Shown here: in pieces, positions 11,926-23,199 of the stretch
How positions within the stretch are numbered: the stretch's first letter is position 1
Layout: every line of letters begins with the position of its first letter
Source of the DNA: Cyclaneusma minus
Lineage: Eukaryota; Ascomycota; Leotiomycetes; Marthamycetales; Marthamycetaceae
Assembly: GCA_037179335.1 (NCBI GenBank)
Contig: JAKZHN010000008.1
Span: 1,178,001 to 1,242,000, forward strand
DNA: 64,000 nt
Direction: 5' to 3'
The notes under the pieces: model-generated
Told to the model about the DNA's origin: nothing
The model's database searches: none
Seen by the model: only the letters and a program-made list of their open reading frames with translations
Program-made: the position numbers and the translations under genes

Positions 11926-14588
11926 ATGACCTACTACGACGTCGATCAAGGCGCCCCTCGTCGCTACAAATCCCAGCGCTACGAACGGGATCGCGACGAC
12001 CGTGAGCCTCGTTACGTCGAAACAGAGACCTTCATCCGAGGCCCCGCCAACGACCCGCGTGCGCCCGAACCAGCCTACGAGAATCGCCGGACTGAGCTTG
12101 TGCGACGACCAGTGCGCGAGGATAGTGATCTATCCATTGAAGAAGTCAGACGAGATTTCCCTCCGCCTGGTTCCGGCTACGCTGCATCGCGATCCATGGG
12201 TCGAGGCGACCGCTATGGCTACGGGCCGCCTCGTCGGGCTCGCTCGGCTGACCGGAACTCGCAGTACGACGATGAGTGGCATGATGACCGTGATAGACGT
12301 GGCCGTAATAATCTCGTCGTCGAAGAGAAGTCAGGGCCAAGACGCAGGTCATTGTCTCGGAACCAGAAGATCATTGCCGCTGTCAGCGGTGCTGCTCTAG
12401 CTGTCGGAGGCAAGGAACTGTGGGATCGCAGACAAGCTTCCCGCGATGGTACACCAAAGCCCAGAAATGCTCTTGGAACAGCTGCTGTTGGGGCTGCTGG
12501 CGCTTTTGCAGCTTTCGAAGGCGCTGAGCTTTATGCCAAACACAACGGTGATATTAAGAAGAAAGTCAAGCACTACGCTGCCTACGAGGGCAAAGATGGT
12601 CCAGCCGAGGTCTATTATTCCTCCGACGAAGAATCTGTCCAGCCCAAGAGGTCCAAGAGCAAGCGCAAGTCTCTTATCGAGGGCGCTCTAGGCCTTGCTG
12701 GTGCCGGAGCAGCTGCCAAAGCTCTGGGCGGCGGGAACGATCGTGGACGAGATGACCGAAGAAGTGGACGTAGTCGTCGTGATGACAGCTATGACAGCTA
12801 CGATTCTCGCTACGACCGTCGAGAGAGATCCCGAGGAGGACGCAAAGAGGATGGTCCCGCTAAGTTCCAACAAGCCGCAAAAGCCGCTCTTTTGGCTGGC
12901 GCAACCGAAGCCTTCCGAGTACGAAACGAACCAGGAGGTTGGGGCGGAGAGAAGGGCAAACGTATTCTAACAGCTGCTATCGGAGCCGGTGGTATCGATG
13001 CAGCGGCAGACAGAAATCCCGACCGCAAGAGCAAGCGACACATTCTTGAAGCAGTGGTGGGAGGTCTCGCTGGTAACCGCCTCATCAATGGATCAAGGAA
13101 CGAGGTGGACGACCGCGACCGCGACCGACGTACCCGCTCCAAATCTCGTGCGCGATCTCAATCAAAGGGTCCAGGCGGTGGAAATGGTCTCGCTGCTCTT
13201 GCTACTGCTGGACTGGGTGCTCTTGCAGGAAAGAAGTTGCTCGATCGTTCTCGTTCTCGTTCCAGGTCAAGATCTGTTTCAAGGTCCCGTGGTGGTGGGC
13301 GACGCTCTCGCAGATACGACTCATACTCTGATGACAGTCGTAGCCCTTCTCCGAGACGTGTACGTTGATTTCTTTTCTTATTTTCATGCTGACCAATTTA
13401 TGATGGTTTGATTTTTGCTGTTGGGGTTCTGCTGGCGTCATTTTAATGAATTTATGATGGATGTACTTAGATTTCCTTTACAATATCCATAGTAATCATT
13501 TTATGCACCTGCCCCATACCCGGATTCCCATACATACCCTGTCTGGTCATCCATATCCACCAAGCCTTCCACCATCTCTCCCCTTCTCCTCACAGCCACC
13601 AGCGATCTGGGCGTCCGAGAGGAAGCACACTGACGTTCAGTAGGAAAAGCGCTCCCGCAGCAAGAGCGTCACGGCCTTTGCAAGAAAAGGTTTAGCTGCC
13701 ATTGGAATTGGCGAGGGTGCTTCAGCTCTTGATGACAAGAAAGGCGGAAGCAGAGAAATTGAAGAGACCCATATCGTTCATAGACGACGCCGTCCCGATG
13801 ACAGATACGGTGACGACCCAGACTACGCGCAGACTCGAGGTGGTCCTCAAGGCTATGGACCGGACCCGGGCTATGCGGCCCCGTATGGCGACCCTCGCAA
13901 TGCCGACTCTCGTTCGAGTGTTGGCTCACGAAGGACTGGAAAGTCAGGTCGCAGACGGGAAGGAGGGAGGAACAAAGCTATCGCGGAGGGCAGGAAGTCT
14001 GCTACTAGCAGCTCAGACTCCAGCTCCGATATTGGATCATCGTCGGGAGACGAAAAGGAGCGTAAGAAGATGAAAGGTAAGCAATTTCTTACGGCTGGTT
14101 TGGCGACCATTGCGACGATTCATGCGGCACACGGCGTCTACCAAAGTTATGAGAAGCGACAGGCACGGCAGAAGGCTGTGAAAGAAGGAGAGATCAGCAG
14201 AGCAGAAGCCAAGAAACTCAAGACAAAGGCTCTGATTCAAGATGCGGCGTCTGTTGGCATTGCCGCACTCGGTATCAAGGGAGCTGTTGGGGAATGGAAA
14301 GAGATGCAAGAGATGGTAAGATTGCCTCCGGTGTGTGCAAGCTTTTTGTGCGTCTCAACTAACACGAACTAGCGCAAGGAATGCATTGAGTTCGAGGAGA
14401 AGAAAGAAGAGCGTCACAAGAAGCGTCTCGAGAGACTGAGCAAGAACAACGGCAGTGGCAACCGCTACAAGCGCAGAACTGACGACTGGAACAACTCAGT
14501 TCCCGGTGGTCCGCAGTACCTTGACGCAAACCCCTACTCTGCGGGCCTTCCAGCTCCTCCTGTTGGCTACGATGACAGGCGGTACTGA
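11926..14588 (+). CDS. DUF3824-family low-complexity protein
   Basis: Three exons: 11926-13359, 13644-14315 and 14373-14588; 773 aa. The first intron (284 nt) is long for this window. It must end at the TAG at 13643, because the nearby CAG acceptor at 13640 would put a stop directly in frame. The protein alternates Arg/Asp/Ser-rich tracts (ERDRDDREPR, RSRSRSRSVSRSRG) with short Gly/Ala helices (IIAAVSGAALAVGG, ALGTAAVGAAGAFAAFEG, LIEGALGLAGAGAAAKALGG). That alternation is the hallmark of DUF3824 proteins of filamentous fungi. The hydrophobic segments could be membrane-associated, and the RS tract suggests phosphorylation. Function is unknown. Confidence 0.85.
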
Positions 14589-16403
14589 TTCCAAGGTTCA
14601 TGCTTTGCCATACTGCTCTAAGCTGCGCTTCTATTTCGGCTGTTAAGAAGCGAGATGGGAGGCTTCAGTCCCTCGAGATCTCGCTAGAAGCTGGCGTCGG
14701 TTTAAGGGGAGACTGCCCCGCAAGCTATGATTTTCACGAGGTTACGAGAGTCACGAGTTGATGACAACGACACACATGGACGCTTGGGGAGAAACAAGTG
14801 TGGCACGACAGCACGATACACGACACCGAAGAAATTTCCTTCTCAAAAAAATTTAAAAAAAAGCCTGGAGACCTTCTGCTTTGCGAAAATTCCCGTTGAT
14901 TTCCTTTCCTTTTCACTTTCTAGTTAGTTTCTGCTTTGCCTGAACTCTTGAGGGTCGCACGCATCAGAGTCAGCCAGCCAACCAAGTCCTCATCGCTATT
15001 GTTTTAAAAAACCTTTTGCCGTGCCACTTCGAGAAAAAGGAGCGCTTTGAGCTGATTCGGGACTTGAAATGGTCGTTTCTAGATCGTCGAAGAAGGCATC
15101 GCAGCGATAAGTACTACGGTCGCAATTAAGCAACGACTTTTGCAAAAAACATATGTATGCGAGACCTCCCAATAATTCCCAAAGTGTACCCATGATGTGA
15201 AAGATTACCCGGTTGCTGATGCGGTTTTTGTTACCTGGTTGTGCCAGGCGGTTGCAGGTGTCCAATCCCACGATATTCAATCCGACGTCCTGCATGTACC
15301 CGGCCGAGCCGGCGTCCCGGCTTCGATGCAACGATAATCGATCGAATCAGCATTCGCAAACCTGCTGTTAGTGTTACTGTTACGCTGGGCCTGAGAAAAT
15401 GGTGCATTAGTTTGTATCATCCTTCCCAATTTTGCTTTTTGCGACGGCTTCCGGGTGGTTGGATGGTGTTGGCGGTGACTGGGGTTACGTTCCGTCGTTC
15501 CAACACCCACAGCTGTCAGCGAGCTACCACGGGAACGGAAAGTGGGGTTGTAGGATTGAATGGTTGGATTGAGGATGCTACAGCATGGCACAAGTGCGGT
15601 TTTGGGATTAGAGAGATGATTTGATGATGATTTGATGACTGTGCGAGGTTGGCTGGAATGGGGTTTGTGATAGAAGATCTGGGCGAATGATACGATACCA
15701 CTTTCTCTCAAGTCTTGACTGCTCCAGGTTCATGGTATTCCATGATATTGTAACATCAGTGCCGCGGAGACTACGGTGTTGTAGACAGCTAGAGGACATG
15801 TACCACACGCATGATCCCTCGAGGGTTCTTCTGCTTCTCCTGCTCCTCCGAGTGCTTGCTGGATCTTGCAAGACTACTTGCGGTTCCAACGTTACAGTCA
15901 AGCTCGGAGTTTAAGATCGAAGACCTGCCCTTTCTTCGCCTGGTTTGAGACCCCAAATCCACTCCTCAATAGCCCGGATCTAAAACTGTTCGTTTGACAG
16001 GCACCGAGACGGCTGAACTTGACGTGGCTGCGGCGTGGGTATGTTGGTGGCGATACATGTAATTGGATAATCAAGCATTGTGTGCATATGCAGGGCTTCG
16101 TCATCGCCACTCCGACGGCACAGATACATGTAGCGGGAGACCCTCAATCGATTTGGTGGGGTTTCGAGAGGTACAGGTGAGAGAGGAGGATACGAGTGAC
16201 GAGACAAGTACCAAGTGAAGACCGGATGACACTCGATGGTTGAACATGGTTATATCAAAATTTCACCCAACAGGTCAACGGAATACATACCGCGAGGAAA
16301 GGCTAAACAGGGGTTTGTAAAATTGATTCTTTCACCCGGTGAAGCCGCTAAAAGTCTGACATTACACATACGGAGCCATCGCCGACCCAAAAGATAGACG
16401 TTT
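14589..16403. other. Intergenic, no supported gene
   Basis: Convergent 3' flanks of the DUF3824 gene and CLF1. Overlapping frames at 15241-15914 on both strands show no domain or splicing pattern. Two TACATGTA sites occur at 16054 and 16125. Confidence 0.55.
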
Positions 16404-18446
16404 TTAACTCCCACTTGAGCCATTCGTAATAGTTCCCCCAGACTGCTTCCAGCTCTGTGCCATAGCGAGCAAGTTCGACAGGTTCTGGCTCTGCTTGTCG
16501 TCCGCAGGGAACACATAATCGATATACTCCTCGTAGCTGTCGTCGTCCAACTTGCGCCTGCTCTTCTTCTTGCGCGGCATCTGTTTCTGCACCTTCTCAA
16601 TGTCCTCCGTCGAGCCATGCGTCTTTTCGAACGAGAGCCAGGCATTGAGGAGAGACACGCGCTCTTCTTTGAGCTCCTTGTCTCTCATGCTCTTATGTGC
16701 GCGCTCGAAGATCTTGCGGGCTCGTGACTTGGCTTCCTCGCTGACGGGCTTCTCTTCCTCGTCTTCGGCTTCCTCCTCTTCCTCGTCGGGCACGTTGATC
16801 TCGAAGTGCGCGTAGCTGATCCAGACTTTCACGTGGTCGGTCTTCTCCAGCAGGCGTTCGTAGAGATCGCGAGTCCGGTCGTACTCGCCTTCCTCTTCTT
16901 CGAAATCGATGTAGGCTTTCCAGAGCAGCTCGGGCATGTCGAGTACGGGTTGATTCACAGCTAGCTCAAATATTGCTCGTGCTCGCTCCAAGTCTTCAAG
17001 ACCTCGTTCCAGCTCTGAAAACTTGATCCATGCTTCGCAATTCGATGGGTTCCACTCGATATGCTTCTCGTACAGTGTTCGGCAGCGCACGAATTCGAAA
17101 AGCTTCAGCTCTAACTCGATGTAGCCTTTGAAGAGCTTGTCTTTTGGACACATGCCAATTGCTTGGCCAAGTGTCTTTCTGGCTGCTGACAGTTGCTTTT
17201 GCCGTATTTCAAATTGCGCTTTCATCAACCAGATCTTGGCGAATGTGAATTTCTTGTGTGGTACCAGCTTCAAGCATTCTTGGTAGATTTGCCGTGCCCG
17301 GTCGATGTCTCTCGCATCCATCTCCTCGTACACAGCATAGAAGATCCAGAGGTAGATGTAGCGTCTCCAATGTCGCTTCTCCTGTGTTGGCGGTAATTGT
17401 GCAATGGCTCTTTCATACACGTCACGTACTCGGTCGCCATCCCCTGAAGTCTCTTCCAGTCGTGCATAATCAAACCAGGCGTCGTAATTCTTCGGATTGG
17501 CCTTCACTTGCTCTTCGTATTGGACTCGTCGCTTGGATAGGATAACGTCCTCGACGCCTTCCCTGTCTCCAAATTGCTTCTCGAACGTGGTGTAAGCTTT
17601 ATGCAGCGTCTGGGATTTCGACCTAGGCATGCGATCCAGAGCATATTTGTAAATAGCTCGCGCTCGCTCATATTCTTTCAGTTTTGCCTCAAATCGCGCG
17701 TATGCAATGAAGAGTCTCTCATCCATAAACTCCTCTCCTAGAGCCTCGACCGCGCTTCCAAACACTTCCCGAACCAAGTCGCTGGTACCAAACTCCTCCT
17801 CAAATCTTGCCCACTTGATCCAATTCCGGGGCTCAGGATGGACTATCGTAAACCTTTGGAAGATATCTCGCGCCCTTTGAAACTCGCCATATCTCTTCTC
17901 GAGCTTGATGTAGGCACTCCAAGCAGCCTCATCCGGCTCCCAGGACATCCATCGCTCAAAGACCTGCCTCGTTCCGGGGATATTGCCTAGCATCTCCTCC
18001 ATGTAGACATATTTGTACCATAATTTGTCGACTCTTGGCAGAATAGTGACGGCGCGGTCCAACAAGTTCCTGGCATGATTGATGTTCCTCGTCTTCATCT
18101 CTGCCTCGATATATCTGATCCATAGTGTCACAGAGGTCGAGTCCACATCCAGTGCTCTCTCGAAGATGGAACGCGCGCGCTTGAACTCTTTCTGTTCTAA
18201 TTCCCATTGCGCGTATCGCATCCAGTTGTTCATGTTAATCCGGTTCCTCCGCACATAGTCCTCGAACTCTTTCCGTTTCCGGCCTTGGAATTCATGGAGT
18301 TCTTCGAGGTCAGCGAATCGCTGGGTGGGTGCTTGGAGACCTGGTTCCTGTCGATCAACTGCTTCGCGGAGGAGCTGCTCGGCGGAGATCTGTTGAGGCG
18401 CTGGGGCCTTGTTCTTGACCCTCGGAGGGCCCCGTGAGGACTCCAT
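16404..18446 (-). CDS. CLF1: Pre-mRNA-splicing factor CLF1 (Crooked-neck/Syf3)
   Basis: Single exon, 680 aa, about the size of yeast Clf1 (687). The start is the ATG at 18446 (MESSRGPPRVKNKAPAPQQI); the frame is open upstream but is leader sequence. From about residue 45 to 640 the protein is a chain of half-a-TPR (HAT) repeats with W-xx-YAxxE and RARxIFERAL signatures (WMRYAQWELEQKEFKRARSI, KLWYKYVYMEEMLGNIPGTR). An acidic insert follows near residues 570-590. Clf1 scaffolds the Prp19 (NineTeen) complex in the spliceosome. The gene is head-to-head with PRP31. Confidence 0.97.
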   Translation of the reverse strand: MESSRGPPRVKNKAPAPQQISAEQLLREAVDRQEPGLQAPTQRFADLEELHEFQGRKRKEFEDYVRRNRINMNNWMRYAQWELEQKEFKRARSIFERALDVDSTSVTLWIRYIEAEMKTRNINHARNLLDRAVTILPRVDKLWYKYVYMEEMLGNIPGTRQVFERWMSWEPDEAAWSAYIKLEKRYGEFQRARDIFQRFTIVHPEPRNWIKWARFEEEFGTSDLVREVFGSAVEALGEEFMDERLFIAYARFEAKLKEYERARAIYKYALDRMPRSKSQTLHKAYTTFEKQFGDREGVEDVILSKRRVQYEEQVKANPKNYDAWFDYARLEETSGDGDRVRDVYERAIAQLPPTQEKRHWRRYIYLWIFYAVYEEMDARDIDRARQIYQECLKLVPHKKFTFAKIWLMKAQFEIRQKQLSAARKTLGQAIGMCPKDKLFKGYIELELKLFEFVRCRTLYEKHIEWNPSNCEAWIKFSELERGLEDLERARAIFELAVNQPVLDMPELLWKAYIDFEEEEGEYDRTRDLYERLLEKTDHVKVWISYAHFEINVPDEEEEEAEDEEEKPVSEEAKSRARKIFERAHKSMRDKELKEERVSLLNAWLSFEKTHGSTEDIEKVQKQMPRKKKSRRKLDDDSYEEYIDYVFPADDKQSQNLSNLLAMAQSWKQSGGTITNGSSGS

Positions 18447-18734
18447 GGTGCCAGATATTTTTGGTATCGTAAGAAGACGGAGTGAGAGGTGTTGTCGCGA
18501 TAGCTGGCGACTGAGGTTGTTATGGTGGGTATGAAATTTGAGCCTGGAGCTCAAGCCGCCTGGAGCTCAAGCCGCCTGACGAGGCTGAAGTCGCGCTAAC
18601 GGGCACTAGCCGCTAAGCCACTAGCGCCACCCAAATATCATCGACAGCCTTCCTGGCCCTCTCGACTTCAAAGACAGATTTAATTGCGACACGACTTGTG
18701 CTCATCGAACACCAGTTTACGTCCACGAGTCACT
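18447..18734. promoter_or_regulatory. Shared divergent promoter of CLF1 and PRP31
   Basis: Only 288 bp separate the two start codons, so promoters and leaders of both splicing genes must fit here. A short direct duplication (GCCTGGAGCTCAAGCC-like) lies near 18543-18575. No TATA box is obvious. Confidence 0.7.
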
Positions 18735-20655
18735 ATGTCGACACTCGCAGATGAACTGTTGCAGGATTTCGAGGATTCCGGCTCCGAGGGCGAAGAACAG
18801 CACGATGGAGGTCTCTTTCCCGAAGAGCAGGATGCCAAAGCCGATACCAACGGACACGCGCTGACCGGCGAGGATGCCATGGAGCTTGACGGCGATGAGG
18901 AAGCTGTGGATGAGGACGATGATATGACGGGTGTGGACGGAACTACTGCCAAAGTGGTTGAAGAAGACGAAGAAGCGATGAAGGCAAAAGTCGAAAAGAT
19001 GCAGCTTAAGGCCGTCGATGATGTCCGGAGCGTCGCAGGGTTGATGAAGACGTTGGAGCCAGTATTGGAGGTCAGTATTTGTTTCTTTCCCCCTCTCTTC
19101 AACTCCCCAGAGATCTTGAGTTTACATCTTTGCGCGTGTACACAGCCCTGACCTTGTCTGCGCCGCCATATAGAAAATCGCCTATTATGCAGCTCTTCCT
19201 CCCGAGAAACAGACTACGAACGTCGGTTCCGTTGAAGACAATCCGGAGTATCATCTTTTGACCCAGTCAAATACTTTATCTACCTCTATCGACAACGAAA
19301 TCATCCTTGTTCACAAGTACATACGTGATCACTACTCGGTGCGATTCCCTGAGCTCGAGACCTTAGTCGCGAATCCACTCGACTATGCAAAGGTCGTCAC
19401 AATAATTGGAAATGGACCCATGGATGGAGAGAGCATCAAAGCACTTCAACATTCTACCAACAATCCTCTAGGTGCTACTCTAAGGTCTGTACTCGATGGA
19501 CCCTCCGTGATGATTGTCACGGTCGAGGCAACAACGACGAAGGGCCGCGAGCTGACTCCCAAGGAACTGGAGAGGGTAATGCGGGCCTGCGAAATGACTT
19601 TGTCCCTCGACAAAGCTAAGAAGACCCTGACGGATTATGTACAATCTCGAATGACACTTTTCGCTCCCAACTTGACAGCCCTCATCGGTTCCCTTACCGC
19701 CGCTCAGCTGCTCAACTTCGCAGGTGGCCTGACTGGTCTTGCCAAAATGCCGGCCTGCAACATTCCGTCTCTGGGCACCAAGAGAAACTCGGGTACTGGT
19801 TTTGCAACGAATGTTGGTGTCAGACAACAAGGTTTCCTCTACCATTCCCCAATTGTCCAAGGTATTCCCAATGACCTCAAGAAACAAGCTATGCGTATCG
19901 TTGCCGCCAAGGTCGTGCTGTGCGCCCGAGTTGATCGTGTGCACAGCTCGCGTGATGGCCATACTGGTGAGGAACTCAAAGAAGCTTGTTTGCAGCGACT
20001 TGAGAAACTCACTGAGCCTCCTCCTAACAAGGGACAGCGAGCTCTTCCGGCACCGGACGACAAGCCTGCTCGAAAGCGTGGTGGACGAAGAGCTCGAAAG
20101 GCTAAGGAAGCTACTGCCATGACAGACTTGAGAAAGGCACAGAACAGGATGGCTTTCGGAAAGGAAGAGAAAGAAGTCGGTTACGGCACGGGCGAGGGTA
20201 CGAAGGGCCTTGGAATGATTGGTCAAGCCAACGAAGGACGAATTCGAAACTTGCAAGTCGACAAGAAGACGGCCGCCAAATTATCGGCGAAGAACAAGGG
20301 CTGGGGTGCAATTACCCCTCTCAGTGGTTCTGCATCTTCTCTCCGTGGCTTTGGTCAAGGTGCTGGTAGCATGGACTTGAGAGGCAAGGGACTCAGGAGC
20401 TCGGGCATCGGATCGACGATTCCGGGAAGTGGCACGGCGAGTAGTTTGGCCTTCACACCGGTGCAAGGACTGGAGTTGGTGGATCCCAAGATGCAGGCCG
20501 AGATGAGTCGAAAGCGAAAAGCGGAAGAGGACAGGTGGTTCAAAGGAGGCACTTTCACCCAGGTGGGAAGTGCGGCGAGTAGTGGCGATGGTGTGTTCAA
20601 GAAACCGGATCTCCCTCCGCCAAAGAAGAAGGCCGATACCGGGGCAACGAAATAA
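18735..20655 (+). CDS. PRP31: U4/U6-U5 snRNP protein PRP31
   Basis: Two exons, 18735-19070 and 19174-20655; 605 aa. The splice joins LEPVLE to KIAYYAALPPEKQTT in frame. The donor is GTCAGT. After an acidic N-terminus comes a NOSIC domain (DNEIILVHKYIRDHYSVRFP, about residues 150-200) and a Nop domain (LIGSLTAAQLLNFAGGLTGL, about 260-330). A basic linker (KRGGRRARKAKEA) and the Prp31 C-terminal domain (MAFGKEEKEVG, GLGMIGQANEGRIRNLQVD) follow. Prp31 binds U4 snRNA with the 15.5K protein and ties U4/U6 to U5 in the tri-snRNP. Length and all domains are as expected. Confidence 0.97.
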
Positions 20656-20959
20656 ACAATTTGCTGCCCGATAATTCGAGGTGGCCTAGGGTGTCTCTAA
20701 CAACTCGGGTTCGAAAAGGGGCATCAACGGCGTTTGGCACGCATACCACATTATGGCGTTTTAGGGGCGGGGGCGGCAGTATTGACAGTTTTGGTCTGCT
20801 TCGGCGGAGCGATGATCTTGCGACAAAGACGTCGAGTTTGTCATCGAAGGCCTCAAAGACATATCGTCACATGGAGGAGCTGTCGAGGCCACCAAAGCTG
20901 TGGCCTGGGCAAGGCTGGTCGTCCTGTGTTGGACGTGAAAAGCATTGAGCTTCTGGCTC

Positions 20960-21301
20960 TCAAGATTCGAGGATTCTGCTGAGCTTTGTTAGCACATGAC
21001 ACCAATCGAAGTCTTCGATTCTCGAACCTTTACGTATCTGCCGTATCTTCAAATAAAGTGTTGCTATTGCAACGCATAGATTGAGCGTGCCGAAGACGAT
21101 ATTGGTGATAGTCTGAGCACTCATCTGTGAACCGCCCTGAGAAAATGAAAAGTTTACGCTAGGCTTGTGCAAAGGGGAGGAGTCCAAAGCGGTCGTTGTG
21201 TTTGAACCGAGAGAGATATACATTTTGGGATTACTGTGCAGTGAGTCTTCAGATATCTCTGGTATATCAGCTGCTTGGGCTATTCTGCTGAGCTGCCACA
21301 T
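20960..21301 (-). CDS. Possible small single-pass membrane protein (weak)
   Basis: Open frame of 113 aa starting at a true ATG. The interior stretch from residue about 60 (MSAQTITNIVFGTLNLCVAI, then ATLYLKIRQIRKG) reads like one transmembrane helix with a basic cytoplasmic stop. That pattern is common in small fungal membrane proteins. There is no family match I can name, and no intron or conserved neighbour to support it. It may be a chance frame. Confidence 0.25.
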   Translation of the reverse strand: MWQLSRIAQAADIPEISEDSLHSNPKMYISLGSNTTTALDSSPLHKPSVNFSFSQGGSQMSAQTITNIVFGTLNLCVAIATLYLKIRQIRKGSRIEDFDWCHVLTKLSRILES

Positions 21302-21811
21302 TCAAGACTATATGGAAAATCAAGCTCATTATATATGAAGTCCGTGTGGACTTGGTATACCCAGGCCAAGCCACCAGCCAGCAACGGGTCGGGGTAGTGC
21401 GCGTTGCTTCAAAACCACGAGGCTCCGGCATCCTACTATATCCTATATTCTGCTAGTTTGTCCCTGTAGACGGGCACGTGACGGGATATCAATATCTCAG
21501 GCCTTGGCGCTCTGACTCTGTGCTTGCGCTGCTCGCCGCTTGTTCACTTTCGACTCCTCCGGTCGCTTGGCTATGGTGGTTTACCTGGTTGTATGTGGCT
21601 TGGCAGCGCTAAGGAGCGTTCGAACATACCATCTATCTGCATTGCGAACTAGATTTCGGCTCCACTTGCTGGTGATGTGATGAATAACAAAAGAAATCGG
21701 AGTGTGGGTCGTCGGTTCAGTTTAGTACAATCTAGTCGCGGTAGTGAGGCGTGACAATTACAGCTTGGACCCTGCAGGCAGTGGTCGTGGACTGGTGTTG
21801 AAACATATGGT

Positions 21812-22000
21812 TCGCATTGCAGCTTACTGCCCCCACGTGATCCACTGTGGTGGTTATGTCCTGCGAACCACGCAGATATACCCAATTCCAGCGTGGGTTA
21901 CGGATCAGAACCCGTGTCAACGAGGCTCCACTGCAGTGCGAACCATCTCCCCTGCCATCCAATCCGCCGTGGAGCATTCAACTGCAGCGCGAACCACGTC
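21812..22000. repeat. Four copies of a CTGC-N-GCGAACCA motif
   Basis: Near 21812 the motif reads on the minus strand (ATGGTTCGCATTGCAG on plus). Near 21860, 21932 and 21982 it reads on the plus strand (CCTGCGAACCACG, CTGCAGTGCGAACCAT, CTGCAGCGCGAACCACG). The spacing is irregular. No gene explains it. Confidence 0.55.
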
Positions 22001-22565
22001 TTTGGATGGAGAACGAAACTAAGCTATCAGATTCAGGTGGTCCAAGAGTTCTCTAAAGAACAAGATAATGGCGGGTGGCCCATTTTGTCTCTTTCTCAAT
22101 CAGATGTTGCTCTTCTTTCTGTCAATTGAACCGGTCGTCTTGGATTCTGGACCTTCTTTGCAGAGACGCCCAGCAACCTTTTTCGACCTTGGATTCAAGG
22201 ATAAGCAGTCACGGTGCCTGGCTCCCCTCCTTCGTATCATCAGCTGACAGCTCGTTTCGTGTTTAGATGTTTTCACTCACCTCTACTGTCTGATTCACGA
22301 AGGACGATCCACAGCAGTTATCCTGAATACTTCGAATTCTACAGCATCGTTAGTATCAGTTAGTTAGTAGAGGATTGCCGAAGTACCCCGTACAGAGGTT
22401 TCACGCTTTATGGATAAGACTGATGCTGAGTTTGCTTACTCGGCATACTGAGAAGAGGTATGTCGATGTTTGTCTTTTAAACCTCTGCCCAAACTAACTC
22501 CTACAAAGGTTCGAAGCAAATCGACCCTGCCTTGCGCGTGTACCTACCTAGATACCTACGACCAC

Positions 22566-23199
22566 ATGGACATGCACCGGCCTCTTGGGAATCTGGAAGA
22601 GCAACAGGCAGATGGTCTTACCTTCAATCCTCCCTGTTCGTCAAATTCTGGCCTTCGAAACACAACGGAGCACGACGTCGATGTCCATATGGAGCCGCGG
22701 GGATTATGTTTGAAACGGAAACGGAAAGCTTCCTAGCATTACATTCTGTACCCAATGACGATATACCGTTGGAGACTGACTCTTACCGTAGTGATTTTCT
22801 CCTCTCCAACTCGCTGCCCCATCTGTACCACGGAGGGAACCCCTACTGATTTTCACACACGAGATGGTCTCGCTGAGCACCTGCGCGTTACGCACACTCC
22901 TGGGGTTTACATCCATGCTCTAGAAGCAGTCCAGAGTAATGCAAAAAAGATGGCGTTAGTTCTGGTGTGGATTTTGCCGTGAGGTGTTTGCAGTTCCGGA
23001 GGTTGAGGCCCCGGGCTTGAAGGCTCGGTTTGATCACATAGGTTCGCACTTTGAATCTGGAGACTCCATTAATTCGTGGAGATCCATGAGCAAGCCTGCG
23101 ATGGCGGGGGCCCGTTGGATGCCTACAGCACGACCACCTCCTGAGGTCACCGTTGGCAGAGAGAAGAGGAAACCACGTAGAAAACTCCAGGAAGCTTGA
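22566..23199 (+). CDS. C2H2 zinc-finger protein, possibly a relic
   Basis: Two segments carry signatures of a fungal C2H2 family. Around 22812-22900 the frame reads CPIC, then DFHTRDGLAEHLRVTH. Around 22960-23060 another frame reads FWCGFCREVF, then GLKARFDHIGSHFESG. They join in frame if introns 22708-22791 and 22905-22959 are removed (exons 22566-22707, 22792-22904, 22960-23199; 164 aa). Both donors (GTTTGA, GTTTAC) are poor, although the first intron has a CTGAC branch site before its acceptor. Either this is a real gene with weak introns or a decaying copy. Without splicing, a stop at 22734 and one at 22957 break it. The protein fold calls are firmer than the model. Confidence 0.4.

Larger units (their letters stand above)
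20656..22565. other. Gene-poor intergenic region
   Basis: No well-supported gene. It holds the weak small-protein candidate at 20960-21301 and four copies of a GCGAACCA-containing motif at about 21812-22000, both listed separately. Confidence 0.5.

Noticed and set aside
19480..20256. 258-codon open frame antisense to PRP31
   Set aside because: Lies wholly opposite conserved PRP31 coding sequence and shows no domain; a shadow frame.
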